64,000 bases of DNA, from positions 1 to 64,000 of the forward strand of contig BQKZ01000948.1 of NCBI GenBank assembly GCA_036244855.1, written 5' to 3'. The position numbers and the translations under genes were made by a program. This document shows positions 37,015-49,602 of the stretch, piece after piece; positions within the stretch are counted from its first letter, which is position 1; every line of letters begins with the position of its first letter. This DNA comes from Temnopleurus reevesii (taxonomy: Eukaryota; Echinodermata; Echinoidea; Temnopleuroida; Temnopleuridae). The notes under the pieces are model-generated. The model did not search any database, was not told where the DNA came from, and saw only the letters and a program-made list of their open reading frames with translations.

Positions 37015-37081
37015 ACACGCACACTTACATACACACATACACACATGCAGACACACCTAGACACAAACATGCACATACAGA
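37015..37081. repeat. CA-rich microsatellite
   Basis: Interrupted ACACAC and ACAT units. Confidence 0.85.
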
Positions 37082-38662
37082 TCCACGTACGTATTTTTGG
37101 ATGTTGTCTCTCATTGGACCTCATTTTCCCGATTATATCAACGGTCATACATGTGTATTTCAATTTTCCACTCTCCTGCCCATCTCCTTTTATCCATACT
37201 TCTGCCCTTCGTCTCTTTGACATTTGTGAATACTACGTGATCACGCCTTCTCCTGTTAAAGTTTTCTTTAACTTCAACTTATTAACATAATCTTTAAACC
37301 AATTCTCTCTCCCATATCTATCTATAATTCATCCTATGCTCTCACCTGTTTTCACTCTTCTTTTTTAAATAAATTTAATTCCAATTCTTATCCTTAATTT
37401 GATATTCATGGAGACTTTCGTGAAGTCTAATGTTTTGTTTATTTTTTACCACAACTTACCATTTCACACCTTGCTGATATAGAAGGTAAGGCCTCATCCC
37501 ATTAAGAAGTAGTTATATGCAGATGAGATCCCTGGGTGTTATAAATGTCAACTATGTTCGCAGATGTTCCCCCAATGATGGCTGTAATGTCGACGTAATG
37601 GTTCCCAGTGGTATCGATAATAGAGGGGTGTGCAGAAAGCCAGATCACATTGCCATCAATAAATCAGTTGATCACAATACTTGGCGTTCTGATGGAACGA
37701 GCATTATGATTTCTTTCAAATGCAATCATCTCCTAGGATCCAAAATGGATGACATTCGTGCTAAAATGGATTTTGCAGATATATGAGAATAGTCGTTTGA
37801 GATTTTAAAACCTAACCTAATGGAAGGGCAAGTCAGGTCAGTTTATTTTCGTAATATTTGCACTGAATTGGTGCGTGTAAATGAATATTTCATCCTATAT
37901 AAAATACATTTCTTTACAGTGCCACCCTTTGCTAGATATAACCTAAAATGAGGAGCGTGACAATCATTCCGTTAATAGCATAAAACAGTGTTAGTAAATT
38001 CAAATCTAAAATAGATATGAATAAAAAATGATAATGAATTCATTTCAAGTGCGCAAAACACGACGTTTTCTATTTCACCTTTTAACTGACATTCAAACGA
38101 CATTTAAGGAATCGTGAAAAATGTTTTCCGTCATAAGATTTGCTCATTGAGAAATGCAATTGATAAAAGACTAAATTAGTAACAGAAAAACGAGATTTTT
38201 AACTATCGAATTATTACATTTCTCAGATTTAGTATTAACCTAATGAAATTTCCCTATCTTTAATTAACAAACTCCATGTTTCATTCCATATATTCAATCT
38301 AAATCTTACTACTGGTTTCCTTGCAGAATTAGTCAGGCGACGGAACAAATGTTGTCGACTGCAATTTCTATAAAGCGATAGAACATGACCTCATTTTGCT
38401 TTGTTCCGCTCTAATTCAGAACATAATTTCTCTGTCGTATTCAATTTCAGGATCGTTATAAAGCCTAGGTAAGTTTTTATTGCTTGTCAACTTAATATTC
38501 TGCAGTCGTTGAGATTACAAATTTCGTTATTATATCTTGTCAAGGATACATCCTGTTCAAAAGACCTCAATTACATCCGCGAGGCGCAGATTTTACTTTG
38601 AACCTATTCTCCCTCTTCTTCCTATTCTTCTGCTTAAGTTCGTTTCCCGCTCACTCATTTTC

Positions 38663-38945
38663 ACCCACACCAAACCAACCAACACGCATACATATAAACA
38701 AAAGCACACACATACATACGAACACACCTACTCACATTCAAATTCAATTCCACACACTTAAAAATATCTATAACCAAACTAGTCATTTTAGTTCCAACAC
38801 GCACGTTCATATGTCATTGTATATATACACCACTCATACGTACAAACACACATACACACACACAAAACACACNTTTGTTATACCCGGTACAATAAGATGG
38901 GAGTGGAAGTGTGTGTGTGCGTTTGTGTGTGCGTTTGTGTGTGTG
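38663..38945. repeat. CA-rich tract, assembly N, then GT-rich tract
   Basis: CA-rich sequence runs up to the N at 38872. After about 35 bp of ordinary sequence, GTGTGTGTGCGTTTGTGTG follows at about 38909-38944. The two tracts are complementary, so an inverted arrangement or a folding artefact at the join is possible. Confidence 0.8.
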
Positions 38946-41900
38946 AGTGGGGAATGGGCGGTGATGTTTCGGGATTGATCAATATCAGAGAAAAGGGAAT
39001 AGTATTCACGGTATTTAAAATACCCTGTTGTTTCATCGATCCTGAATATCTCATATCGACCTTATTGTAAGCTAAGCTACAAGTAGCTTACCTCTCCAAA
39101 ATTGAAAGGAAAAATCCTGCACAGGCACATTTTCATACCTCTAACTTAAGTGATCACTGTTCATCGAAGCATGATTCTTTTTTCCAACTTTTCATGTCAT
39201 AAGAAAGGTCGATCCTTCAGCTTTCTATACATATCAACATTTCTTCATAAAACTATATATGCTCAATTTGCCAACCATTTCAAAAGTGTTACGTTTTTAT
39301 TGAGACACACTGTATATGCACATAGTGTGGAAGATGGGAATACATACCTTTGATAATATTGACTGTACAGAGGTTATGGGTGAAACAAACATAGAATAAT
39401 AAAATCAGACAAAAAAGCAATACTTTCTTTGCTCGTGAGGCCGGAATATAATGTACAATTTTTTTTCTTTTGCATGTTAGAAAATCTTTTGAAACGCACC
39501 CCTCTCGGAAAAACATAAACTATCGACGTCCCTATTGCGTAGTCCTATGTCACGTTTCAATGTCTTACCTTTCCCCATCAAAGTTTATGATTCTCGCATC
39601 CCGGTAGACAAGGCAATGAGCTACTGATGCTGCTGATATCGATTTGAACATGTCAGAATGTCCCGCTGTTGTTGTTTCACTGTTTGAATTGTATCTCACG
39701 GGACACTTCATGTTGTTTTGACAATTTCACATCTACGGTAGATCTCGACTGTTCAATCCAAAATAAGAAAGATCATTGAACGGTAGGACCTAGTAGATAA
39801 ATTAGATCCATTTTTTGTACTGATGGGGATTATTTGTTTGTTTCGCAAGGTACTGTTGCCAATTCGGAAGTTCATGATTTACCCTCACAAAAGGTATTCA
39901 ATAGCTTTAAATAGATTATTATGAATACACTCGCAAAATATTTTTACTAACTTACCAATGGATTTGATCGGGGTCACATTATAGTATTCTAAACATTCTA
40001 GGCATAAAAGCTTTACATTCTCTGTTTAGAATTCTGTGCGATTCAAGTCATAACCTGGCTTATTATGTGTTTCCGCGTCTTTTTAGCGCAAAATATGAAG
40101 AAATAACGAAAACAATGGCATTGGCTTGTGAATATGTATATGAATTGCTCCATTTTTTGCAAAAAAATAAATAAAATAAAAACCACGCCAAACTACGAGG
40201 TGGAGAAAATTGCAATTTGCAGACATTCTATTTGTCACTCTCTAGGTTTCGTTTAATTTCATTCTCCGTAAAATGAAAACAACTTGATATACACAGAAAA
40301 TCAATGTAGTTACGTAAATATATACGAAACTGAAAATCACTGAAAAAACATAAATAATTGAAATGATAAGATTACAAATGGAACACTCAACTCAATTCCA
40401 TTAACATAATGGCTTTCTTCTTCCTGGATGTCTCACATTATGGACATCATGTGGCTATATCTCTGTTGCATTCAATCCCAAACTACCGGTAAACCACTTG
40501 GCAGGCTAAATCTGCAGAGCAGAAGGACCTTCAACACATACGTGAATCAATCATTACACTTGGGTCGTATTGTAACGACTTAAACATTTATAAAAATCAG
40601 AAGGAGAGCGAGAGTGCAGCTAAAGATGAACGGGATGGAAGAAATGCGTTTCGTTTTAAATAGGCAATCAAAGAATAGATGCATATCTTAGGAAATATCA
40701 AGGCGCAAAATGAAAAAAAAAATCTTGAACGAGCAGCAAAGATATTTCATATATGATAGTAAAACATCATTATTAATAATTAAAATAAAGGAAACATGTA
40801 ACTATTTCAATCTTCATATCGTTGTAATGAGTTTTGTCGAAGCCGACGTTTTCCTAACTATCTGGAAAACATTAAAACACTTGAAGGCTCTTGGCATGGT
40901 TCTGGGGTAACCGTTTTGCCTGACACATCTGATATTATATTCAAATGTGCTTTCCATGTGCTTAACATCAAACGAGCACAGCGCCATTTTGAGCGATTGT
41001 AATGACACTGAATAATGCGTCTTATCAAGACACCCCTTTACAAACTGAGCCCTCTCCTCTTTCACACATCCTAAATGCCGTATTATGCGATTGAGGTTCG
41101 GCATAATTCAGTATTAGTGAAATCCTTTTACATCGGGTCAACTCGGTTAATGAGGAGAGGAGATCAGCCATGCATGATGATGACTTATTCCTATCCCGAG
41201 AGCACCTTGCCTAGATTTTATCCTCCCGGTGGATAGCTCAAATTTGATTCCAGACCGATTTCATCCTCAAGTCATTAGCCGTGGAGATTTCGAGCCAGGA
41301 ATTCCCCCTCTTTGGCTGAAATGATCACAATAACAGTCCAATTTTCCGTCGAGGCTGTCTTTTTAATAATTGATAACCGTCCTAGATTTTGATCTAACAT
41401 CTGCCCAAAGGCACGCTGAGGTGCAGAGCACTCGGTTTTTACTTTTTGACATCGAGTTATCCCGCAGGTTATTATTCATAATCTCGATAAGAGTGTGAAG
41501 CCATTATGATTAGGTTGTTGGGGCAAATATTTGAAGGGAAAGTATCAAGATGAAAGAAGATCAGGAATCGGCTGCGTCGTATTCCCGAAATCAGAAGGAA
41601 ATCCAAGGAAACGAAGAATAAAGAGAGATACATCGATTCAACATACAACGTTTGCAAAGAAAAAGAGAAATATCGCAACAAAGAATGAAAAACAAGATGT
41701 GGTTGTAATGTATGACTGCACGAATAAATGCTTGCATATTGACTTGTGCCCAACCACAAAAATTAATTGACATGCAATCTCAAAATGTTGTTCCATCAGT
41801 TTTTAGATATATCAGTCTTGGGTAAAACGTGTATGTCATCTATATTTTCACAAAGTTATGGCAGTCACAGGGTAATGATGCTCGAAACCAGTTACAATTT

Positions 41901-43205
41901 CAATAATACATGTTTACGCATTCAATGAAATGCCCTTATATAGTTATTGATATGCCGGGATTCATTTGCCTTCATGCAGTAATACCAACCAACGTCATAT
42001 TCATGAAAACATTCTACCAAGTATCAGGCCAGAGTCAACTAAAATACTAAAGCATGCAGCAGCCAGAAACTACATAAAAGGATTTTCAGCAATATTTTGA
42101 TGAAAAAGAGTTTTCACTTTTACTTCTGATCAACATAATAAGTACATTTGTATTTCACCTGTCAAAACACTGACGAGTTGCAGCAGAAACATAATTTGGC
42201 GCTGCATTTGTAATCATTTTTTTTTTATCAATATGCCGCAATGTATAATTACATAACGTGTAAAGCAGATGATCATAGACTTGACAATGTCGATAGTGTT
42301 TCTCAAATATGTGCTCGTGGGTAAAACAAATTATGAGAAAAATCCATAAGTACGTATTGTAAGGAGATATAAAATGTAATATAGAAAATACTATTGTGGC
42401 TGCGTCAATTGATGACGGAAGCTTTGTTTTAGAGAACAAAATTGAATAAGATTTTGAAAAGACAAAATGATTAATTATCAATCCATGAGGTAGCTCAAAG
42501 CTATTAGAACAAAAATAGTGCTTGATTAGTGAAGGAAATCGTACATTAAATTGACGCCTTGCTCTATCCGTGCTTTAGGCCATTCCAAGTCAGTTTTTGT
42601 TATTAGAGCTAGAATTAATTGATCACCGTAATCGGTAAAACTGTAATTATTATCACACAATGTCAAATCTTAATGGTTTCCGCCTCCAAATTGGTCGCTC
42701 CTTCCGAACGCACGCTAATAATTATATGATTTAATCTTAACACTTTCAATCGTTATATTTAGGACGTTCAAAGACCTATTACTCGGCTGCTAATGGATTG
42801 AATTGGTGGTGTATTGAAATTTGCCCTTCCGTATATCGATCAATGTCATTTGCTAAGAGCAAACTCTTCCCGTTTGTCGACTAAGTAGAAAACAGTATTT
42901 GCAATTCATGCAACATACACATACGCAATTCAACATGTACACGGTTTAATTTGGTTGTAATTAATTCTAAAAGAACTAAATTAAAGGCACTAGTCCACGG
43001 AAAAATCCCTGGATATTTAATATAATGACAATATCATTTGATTTTGTTTAACTTGTTGAAAAAAACTCTGATTTACGATCTGGACCAAAACCACAACTTG
43101 CCAACATTAGTACATACATTATAAACATGTCGTGGATCAGAGGGAGATATGCAAACTTTGAAATTACGATGTCATTTAAATATCATTTTAATTTCTAATT
43201 TTACT

Positions 43206-43345
43206 CATTAACAGTTGTACATACACAAACGTACACAAATACAGACGCATAAACAAACATTCACAAGCTCGCACGAGTTAATAAGCTCACACACACGCAC
43301 AAACACACATACACACACAAATATACACAAACACAGAGTCATATA
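43206..43345. repeat. CA-rich microsatellite
   Basis: Interrupted ACACAC and ACAAAC units on the + strand. The 78-codon Cys/Val-rich frame on the other strand is a product of the repeat. Confidence 0.85.
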
Positions 43346-46027
43346 CCCAACAAGATTTACGAACCACATGCATATTACACCAACAAAAGCAATGCACACG
43401 CACTGACACCCAGACAATTGCTTTACTACACGTTTTGGCGCCATTTAGTAGTCGCGTCAAGCACTTAATGTGGTAACATGGATGAAGACTTTGTTAATTT
43501 CCAAAGAAAGTCTACATTGACCTAGATTTCTAATCTGAGTCTAATTTCATATATTGATGTCTTTCAAGATGCATTTATTCTGAGCTTATATGTGACATAA
43601 AATTCTAAAGAATGGAAGCATTTACAATCAAATTAATGCACGTCGCGTCGTCTTAAAGGTCATACCTCCGAGGAGAAACGATTTTCCACATTCCTTTCAA
43701 TATTTACCAAAACTTCATTTCCTAAACCTTTAACCAAATTACACTTGATTTTTTTTATGTGTATGTACGTTATTGTGCATAATTGAATATGTAGTCATGT
43801 TTCTTTTCATATGCACGACCATGCTGAAAAGAACCCCAGCTTGCAGCTTATTGCAGTCACAAATCGTACATGTTTTTTTAAACGTTGAATTAAGGTATTA
43901 CAACAGTCTAGTCTCGGTTTATTTGCAAAATCCAATGGAGCTTCATGTTTTATTTCTGTCATGTTATTCTAACTCACCTTTATGAAAGTAGAGGGCGATA
44001 GACTTTTAGTTAGTGTATTCAAAGCGCCAAGGTGTCACACTCAATTTTCTTTAGCTGGGATATGCATCTGTTTCGAAAATCTCGCTTCAACGAGGATCCC
44101 GAGTTCAATTTACGCCTTATTATTATGATTTGTTTGTGTTGCTCAGTCCTTGCTTATATATCATTGCTTCTCCACTTCCCCGCAGCAGAGGCCCATGTGA
44201 TATTCAGACAGCTTGCAGACGTGATTTGATTCATAAATAACATCTTTTGACACCACTGATCTGAACCCATTGCGCTCTCTGTAGGCTGGTCTTCATTAGA
44301 ACCATGGACTTACTACACGTAGACTACCGATGGACTTTATTCATTTGAAGGTAGAGTTCTGCCGACTAATTTGAAAGTTGCACCCGAAGTCTAAAATAAC
44401 AGGTGGTCTTAATCAGAGATATAAGTTATCTCTGCTAGATCTTAACTCTAGCTAAAAATCCGTTACGTACTATGGCGTGACATGAGCGCCTCTTACAAAT
44501 CTATTCGACGATCTCCCACTTTAAAATGATAAAAAAAATCGATGCTATTCCATATCTAGTAAGTCAATGTTACCAGTAATTGGTTACACTTGTTCGTTTC
44601 TCTGAGTACTTGACTTACGGTGTCTTGTAGCGGGCTGGGATATCCAAATACGTGGAGAAGTTATCCCATCTAAAATATTGTCCATCCTACACGTATATAA
44701 GACCTTCGTACAAGAACCCCTCAGCTTCTTCCAAGCTATGCACTGTCAGGCGGACTGTACCCAATGCTTTAAAGCAGACAGCCACTGTGCCTTCTTATCT
44801 TTTAGCTTAACATTTGATTCCATGATGGAATGATAATGAATGTAGAATGTAATTTAGAATGTATGACGATTCCATTAACAGTGTTTAATATGTTTTCGAG
44901 AAATTAACGGTGTAAAGATTCTATCACCCGTCATGCCCATTACGTCATAAATTGACTACATTGCCATGTGTAATAATCATCATCTATTATACCATTACGA
45001 AAACCGTTTTTATATTCATACAAGTACAAAAAAGAATGTCCGTCAACCTAATTTTTGATAATTGCGTCATTCTCTGTTAATTTTCAATTTAAATGACTCT
45101 GTGGAAAATAGGAACATAGAAATTTGCTTGTGACATTTGATAATTCCATGAAGTAGTAGGATCCATGATAATTCTAACCAATTTGTAGTAGAGCATTATG
45201 CAGTTTACTCCCACGGATCTTCATTTCAGACGTTAACTTCTGTAAACTTGCAGGTATCACATAAACTTTTGGCCCAAGGGTATAAACTATTTGAAGACTG
45301 TAACGAACTTGTTGTCATTTTATCGTATCTTTATTCAACCTGCATCAAACTTGACTTCCATGGATGAGCCTGATAAGGAAAATAATGTACCTACCTTCAA
45401 ATTTCATTGTGCCATTTTTATTCAAAGCAAAACCCATGCAAAAAGAAGAAGGAGAAATTGTATCTTGTATATTACTATGGAAACTACTATTATACCATCT
45501 AAAAATGACCTCAGAAATTGCTATAAATGTCATGTGAGTGCATTGTCAATGACTTATCATTCCCTCTGGAATCGTTAAGCATCTTCAGATACATATGCAT
45601 ACATACAATCAAGTATTTTTGTCAAGTTCTTTACCAGGGAATTTGCCAGGCTGGGCAATCACTAAACGGGCAATGGCTATTAAACTCTCATCTTTTAGAG
45701 AACCACTCTGTATACTTTCAATTTGTTGCCGTCGATGCTTCGATGAAAGAGAGATGACAGAGGGAGGATATTACCCTCCCGTCATACCCTCCCATCATCA
45801 GCAAAATCATCTATCATCGCTGGTATCTTGGGAGTATTTTGTTCTAAGAAATACTCATCTTTGGGGTGTATCTTTTAAATATTGCCACATTTTCAGTCAT
45901 GTTTTCAACATTGGTGGCCAGATGGACTCGTCATTTGCACATTGGTGCTCATTTTTACATTTGTGGTTAATTATTGCAAACACGTAAGAACAAGACAATG
46001 AACTCTCCTCAGAGAGTATGTCATCTG

Positions 46028-46195
46028 GGACGTGTTACACCAAGATAAGAAAGACTTTACGCACGACTTTACGTTCGACTGGTATCCCTTCTTGAGCGTA
46101 TTAATTCACAACAGTGCGCGGATTCAGCGCAAGAATTGATACCAGTCGAACGTAAAGTTGTGCGTAACTTTAAGAACGACTTGGTGAAACACCTA
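46028..46195. mobile_element. MITE-like inverted repeat (family E)
   Basis: About 168 bp. The inner arms CACGACTTTACGTTCGACTG and CAGTCGAACGTAAAGTTGTG pair with one mismatch. The outer ends GTGTTACACCAAG and CTTGGTGAAACACC also pair. The end motif, read as GGTGTTTCACCAAG, resembles the family D end. Confidence 0.82.
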
Positions 46196-47437
46196 CCGGA
46201 TCACCCTAATGCCCCACTGGACGCTTTTATACATATGCACATATTAGTGTCTATATGTATCTATTCACATTGTTCTCGCCAGTATTGTAATTAGTACAGA
46301 CTGCTACTTGAATACATATTATGCTTTAGTTATCTCTGCATGACTGCAATTCAAGAGGGTTTGATGAAGTGTGATGGCCGCCCTGATTATTACTAGGTTG
46401 ATGAATATTTTGATTGACATAGCGCGGATTTACTCATTAGGCAGTCACAATGAATGTCATTCTAGCTTATATAAAGGAGCTCGTCGATAATACTTTCTCG
46501 GATTGAAAGTATTGTGAGGGAATAGAAATAGGCTGTCAAAATATAGGGTTAAAATTTGTTTTTGTGTCTTGATCAAGAGTTCTGGAAGAGCATATTCATG
46601 TGTTATTTTCTCCGTTTACGTCTCTTTCTTTCTCTTTAATACCCCACTTTTCGGTGGCGTGTCTAAACCCACGTTTCCATCTTACATTTGCAAAATGATG
46701 CTGTTAAATAATGTTAATATATTACATTAATTTCATTTGCAGAGTCTGTCGATGTCAGGCATATTTTTGTCCTAAAATATACAACTATATGTATTTTTCC
46801 ACTCTTGATTCAACTTCAATGGATAGTGTCATGAAGATATTTGTCTTTTTATTTATATCCTATTTTCTGGTCTGTTCTCAAGATATTGTTCCATAACATA
46901 ATCATACGACCTCGCAGTAGCCTTAAAATAAAAGCCATAATGCACCGTATCATTTATAATGACACGCTTTTGTTCTCGCAGCAATGATGATCAAAGTAGT
47001 CGCCTCTTCAAGGTGTTAGAAAGCATCATTAAAATTTAAGAGTTGCTGCAAATCTAAGTGGGTGTGTTAACCGCACACCCGTGTTTTATGGAAATTATTC
47101 ATCGGAAAATACACTTGGAAGACCTATACATGCGTCAATGTGATCACTCATTTGAGACAAATTTCCCCGCTTTTATCAATCAGCGCAAAGTTTCTAAATT
47201 ATGCAAAATACTGATTGTTCTATGCCTTCTTGCAAATACGGTTTGACCAGGCGGAACAAAAAAATGTCACTTTGTTATAATTACTTCTAAATATATGTCG
47301 TAATTATAATGAGCTCTCAAATTAAAATGCTTATAATGACGGTGTAGAACTCGAACAATTTAAAAGATTGTTATTTTAATCATGGCCGCTTTAACTCTTT
47401 GTCATTAACATATTTTCTTGTTCATCCCTATCCACAG

Positions 47438-47557
47438 GAACACTTTCTGCCGATCTGGAAGTGAGAGTAAGGGAATTCACACGCACGGCTAGCTTTCTGT
47501 CACCGACATCTTACTCACGACTCTTCAAGAGCTTAACAGTCTTCGCTTAAATTATCC
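47438..47557 (+). other. Probable 5' untranslated exon segment before the receptor start codon
   Basis: A pyrimidine-rich tract ending in CCACAG (AG at 47436-47437) looks like a 3' splice site about 120 bp before the start codon. It would make this segment the 5' UTR part of the first coding exon, with at least one non-coding exon further upstream. The stretch is less AT-rich than its surroundings, and I saw no in-frame ATG upstream that would change the start. This is inferred from the splice-site match only; a promoter just upstream is the alternative. Confidence 0.45.
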
Positions 47558-48953
47558 ATGGGTTTCATCACCTTCACGCGTTCACCAGCCTTCTCCAGCA
47601 CGAAAATGATTTCCAGTGCTCATACAACACTTCTAATCTTGACTTTGCTGCTATGTCTGGCAACCTGTGCACGGCTTGGATCCAGTCTGAAGTCCACAAT
47701 AACCGCAGAGGTTCCCGGGGACCTGATGATTGGTGGCTTGTTTCCGATCCATGAGAAGGGTATCCAGAATGTAGGGTCACCCAGAGACACAAGGTGTGGA
47801 CTGATCAACGAGGACAGGGGGATCCAGAGAGTCGAAGCAATGTTGTTCGCTATAGATAAGATCAACAATGACTCTTCCATTCTACCAGGTATCAAGCTAG
47901 GAGCAAGTCTCAGAGACACGTGTTCAGCAGACACATTTGCTCTGGAGCAGTCTCTTGAATTCGTACGAGCTTCGTTGACATCACCTAATTCATTGGATTG
48001 TCAGAATTTAAGCGCAACCGTCGCATCCGGGTCAGCAGCCAGCGTCGCAGGTGTCATAGGTGGCTCGTATTCTACCGTTTCTATGCAAGTGGCAAATCTA
48101 CTGAGGTTGTTTCAGATTCCGCAAATCAGCTACGCGTCGACGAGTGCGCGTCTGTCAGACAAATCTCGATTTGAGTATTTCGCAAGGACGGTTCCGCCAG
48201 ATACCCTCCAAGCCAAAGCCATCGCTGATATCTTATCGCACTTTAACTGGACTTACGTTTCGACTGTATGGTCCTCTGGAGAGTATGGCGAATCTGGTAT
48301 GGACCAGTTCGAAAAAGAACGATTGCATAGAAACATATGTCTTGCTGCTTCCGAGAAAATTCCCCGTTCCCCTGATGCAATGACGTACGACCTAATCATT
48401 AGTCGCTTACTGAAGAAAAAGACGGCCAAGGTCGTTGTACTTTTCACCCGTGACGTGGACGCACGAGATCTGCTTGACGCTGCCATTCGTGTCAACGCCT
48501 CCAAGAAATTCATCTGGGTAGCAAGTGACGGATGGGGTGTTCAGGATATGCCCGTGAATGGAAGAGAGGCTGTTGCAGAAGGGGCAATCACTATAGAGCT
48601 TCAAACAAAAAAGATAAAAGGGTTCGATGAGTATTTTCGAGGCATTAATCCAAGGACGAACTCGCGGAATCCATGGTTTAAAGATTTCTGGGAGCAAAAG
48701 TTCAAGTGCCTCTTGGAGCCACACGATGGTGTAAATATATCGACGCCTTGTGCGGAGAATATTCTGGACGAAGCAAATCACGCGCAAGAAAAGAAAACAC
48801 AGTTTGTTGTTGACGCGGTGTTCGCGATGGCACATGCATTGGATATGATGCATAAAGACATGTGTCCCAATTCTAACAAGATATGTGAAAACATGCTCCC
48901 CATCGACGGAGGGAGCCTTTTCAAGGAATATATTCTTAACACCACATTCTTAG
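47558..48953 (+). CDS. GRM3-like: Group II metabotropic glutamate receptor, exon with signal peptide and ligand-binding domain
   Basis: First coding exon of a class C GPCR that binds extracellular glutamate at the plasma membrane; vertebrate group II receptors couple to Gi/o. Residues 1-41 hold a signal peptide (hydrophobic core about 23-37); Met17 (47606) is an alternative start. Residues 57-465 form the Venus flytrap domain. Glutamate-contact positions known from mGlu1/mGlu3 are all present: Arg87 and Arg91 in NEDRGIQR, Ser172 in GGSYSTVS, Ala193/Thr195 in SYASTS, Asp215 in TVPPD, Tyr243 in GEYGESG, Arg298, Asp324 in ASDGWG and Lys413 in QEKKTQFVV. The motifs GGSYS and RLFQIPQISYASTS point to group II, not group I or III. 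Compared with mGlu3 as I recall it, there are two extra residues after NAS (316-317). The exon ends in phase 1 at donor GTGAGT (48954); open reading continues 71 bp into the intron before a stop. Family assignment is very secure; orthology to GRM2 versus GRM3 is not resolvable here. Confidence 0.96.
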
Positions 48954-49602
48954 GTGAGTTCCATCAAGAATCATATAAGATTGAATGTCGTGATTTTCAC
49001 CGCGTTTGTAAGAGGTCATGTTGACATGACGCTGGAATGACATGATTGCTACCATTTATTCATAGGTTTCAGGAAAATGATTGCAAATTTGGCCAATTCT
49101 ATCTAAAATTTTCTTAGTCAAAGAACCCCTTTAAAACATAATGTTATAATGGGTTCAATTTCGGTATTTAATACAACTATGGTAGTTATAAGATCCAAAA
49201 GTAAAAAACTCACACTCACATAAACACAAGGTGCGTAGAATAGACAAAAATTAAGCTGCCTCTGTCGAACCATTTTCCATAAAAACTGAGCAATAGATGG
49301 TTAAAGTTACTACTAATTAAATCAAATTATGTGATAATGGATTTGAGATTTGAAATCTAATAATCTCGGCGAGCCATTAATGCACCTCCTTTAACTTTGT
49401 TGCTCTAAATAAGCAAGTATTTCGGCACATGATAAACACTTTGGGACTGCTCACAAACATTTCTTATTGAATTTAGTTTTTCTTTACCAGGACCAGAACT
49501 AATCTTTAAAATCAATACATATGTTTAGAATGATTACATATATTCATTCGGCATGGTATTGAGTTTAACCCACTTATATCGATGTTTTAATTGATGTTAC
49601 AG
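48954..49602 (+). other. Receptor intron between the two coding exons (649 bp)
   Basis: It runs from GTGAGT to TTACAG and is phase 1. It is AT-rich, with no open frame or repeat I recognise. Removing it restores the conserved linker sequence, which is the main support for both boundaries. Confidence 0.93.

Larger units (their letters stand above)
36203..47437. other. Long gene-free stretch upstream of the receptor
   Basis: It contains an A31 run (36584-36614), CA/GT microsatellites (37015-37081, 38663-38945, 43206-43345) and one MITE-like inverted repeat (46028-46195). Open frames (for example 37517-37786, 45291-45578 and 45595-45987) show no domains. If the receptor has an upstream non-coding exon, part of this is likely intron. 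Confidence 0.5.

Noticed and set aside
48954..49024. Stop at 49022 as evidence that the receptor is a truncated protein
   Set aside because: The stop lies after a strong GTGAGT donor, and splicing to 49603 restores the conserved linker exactly.
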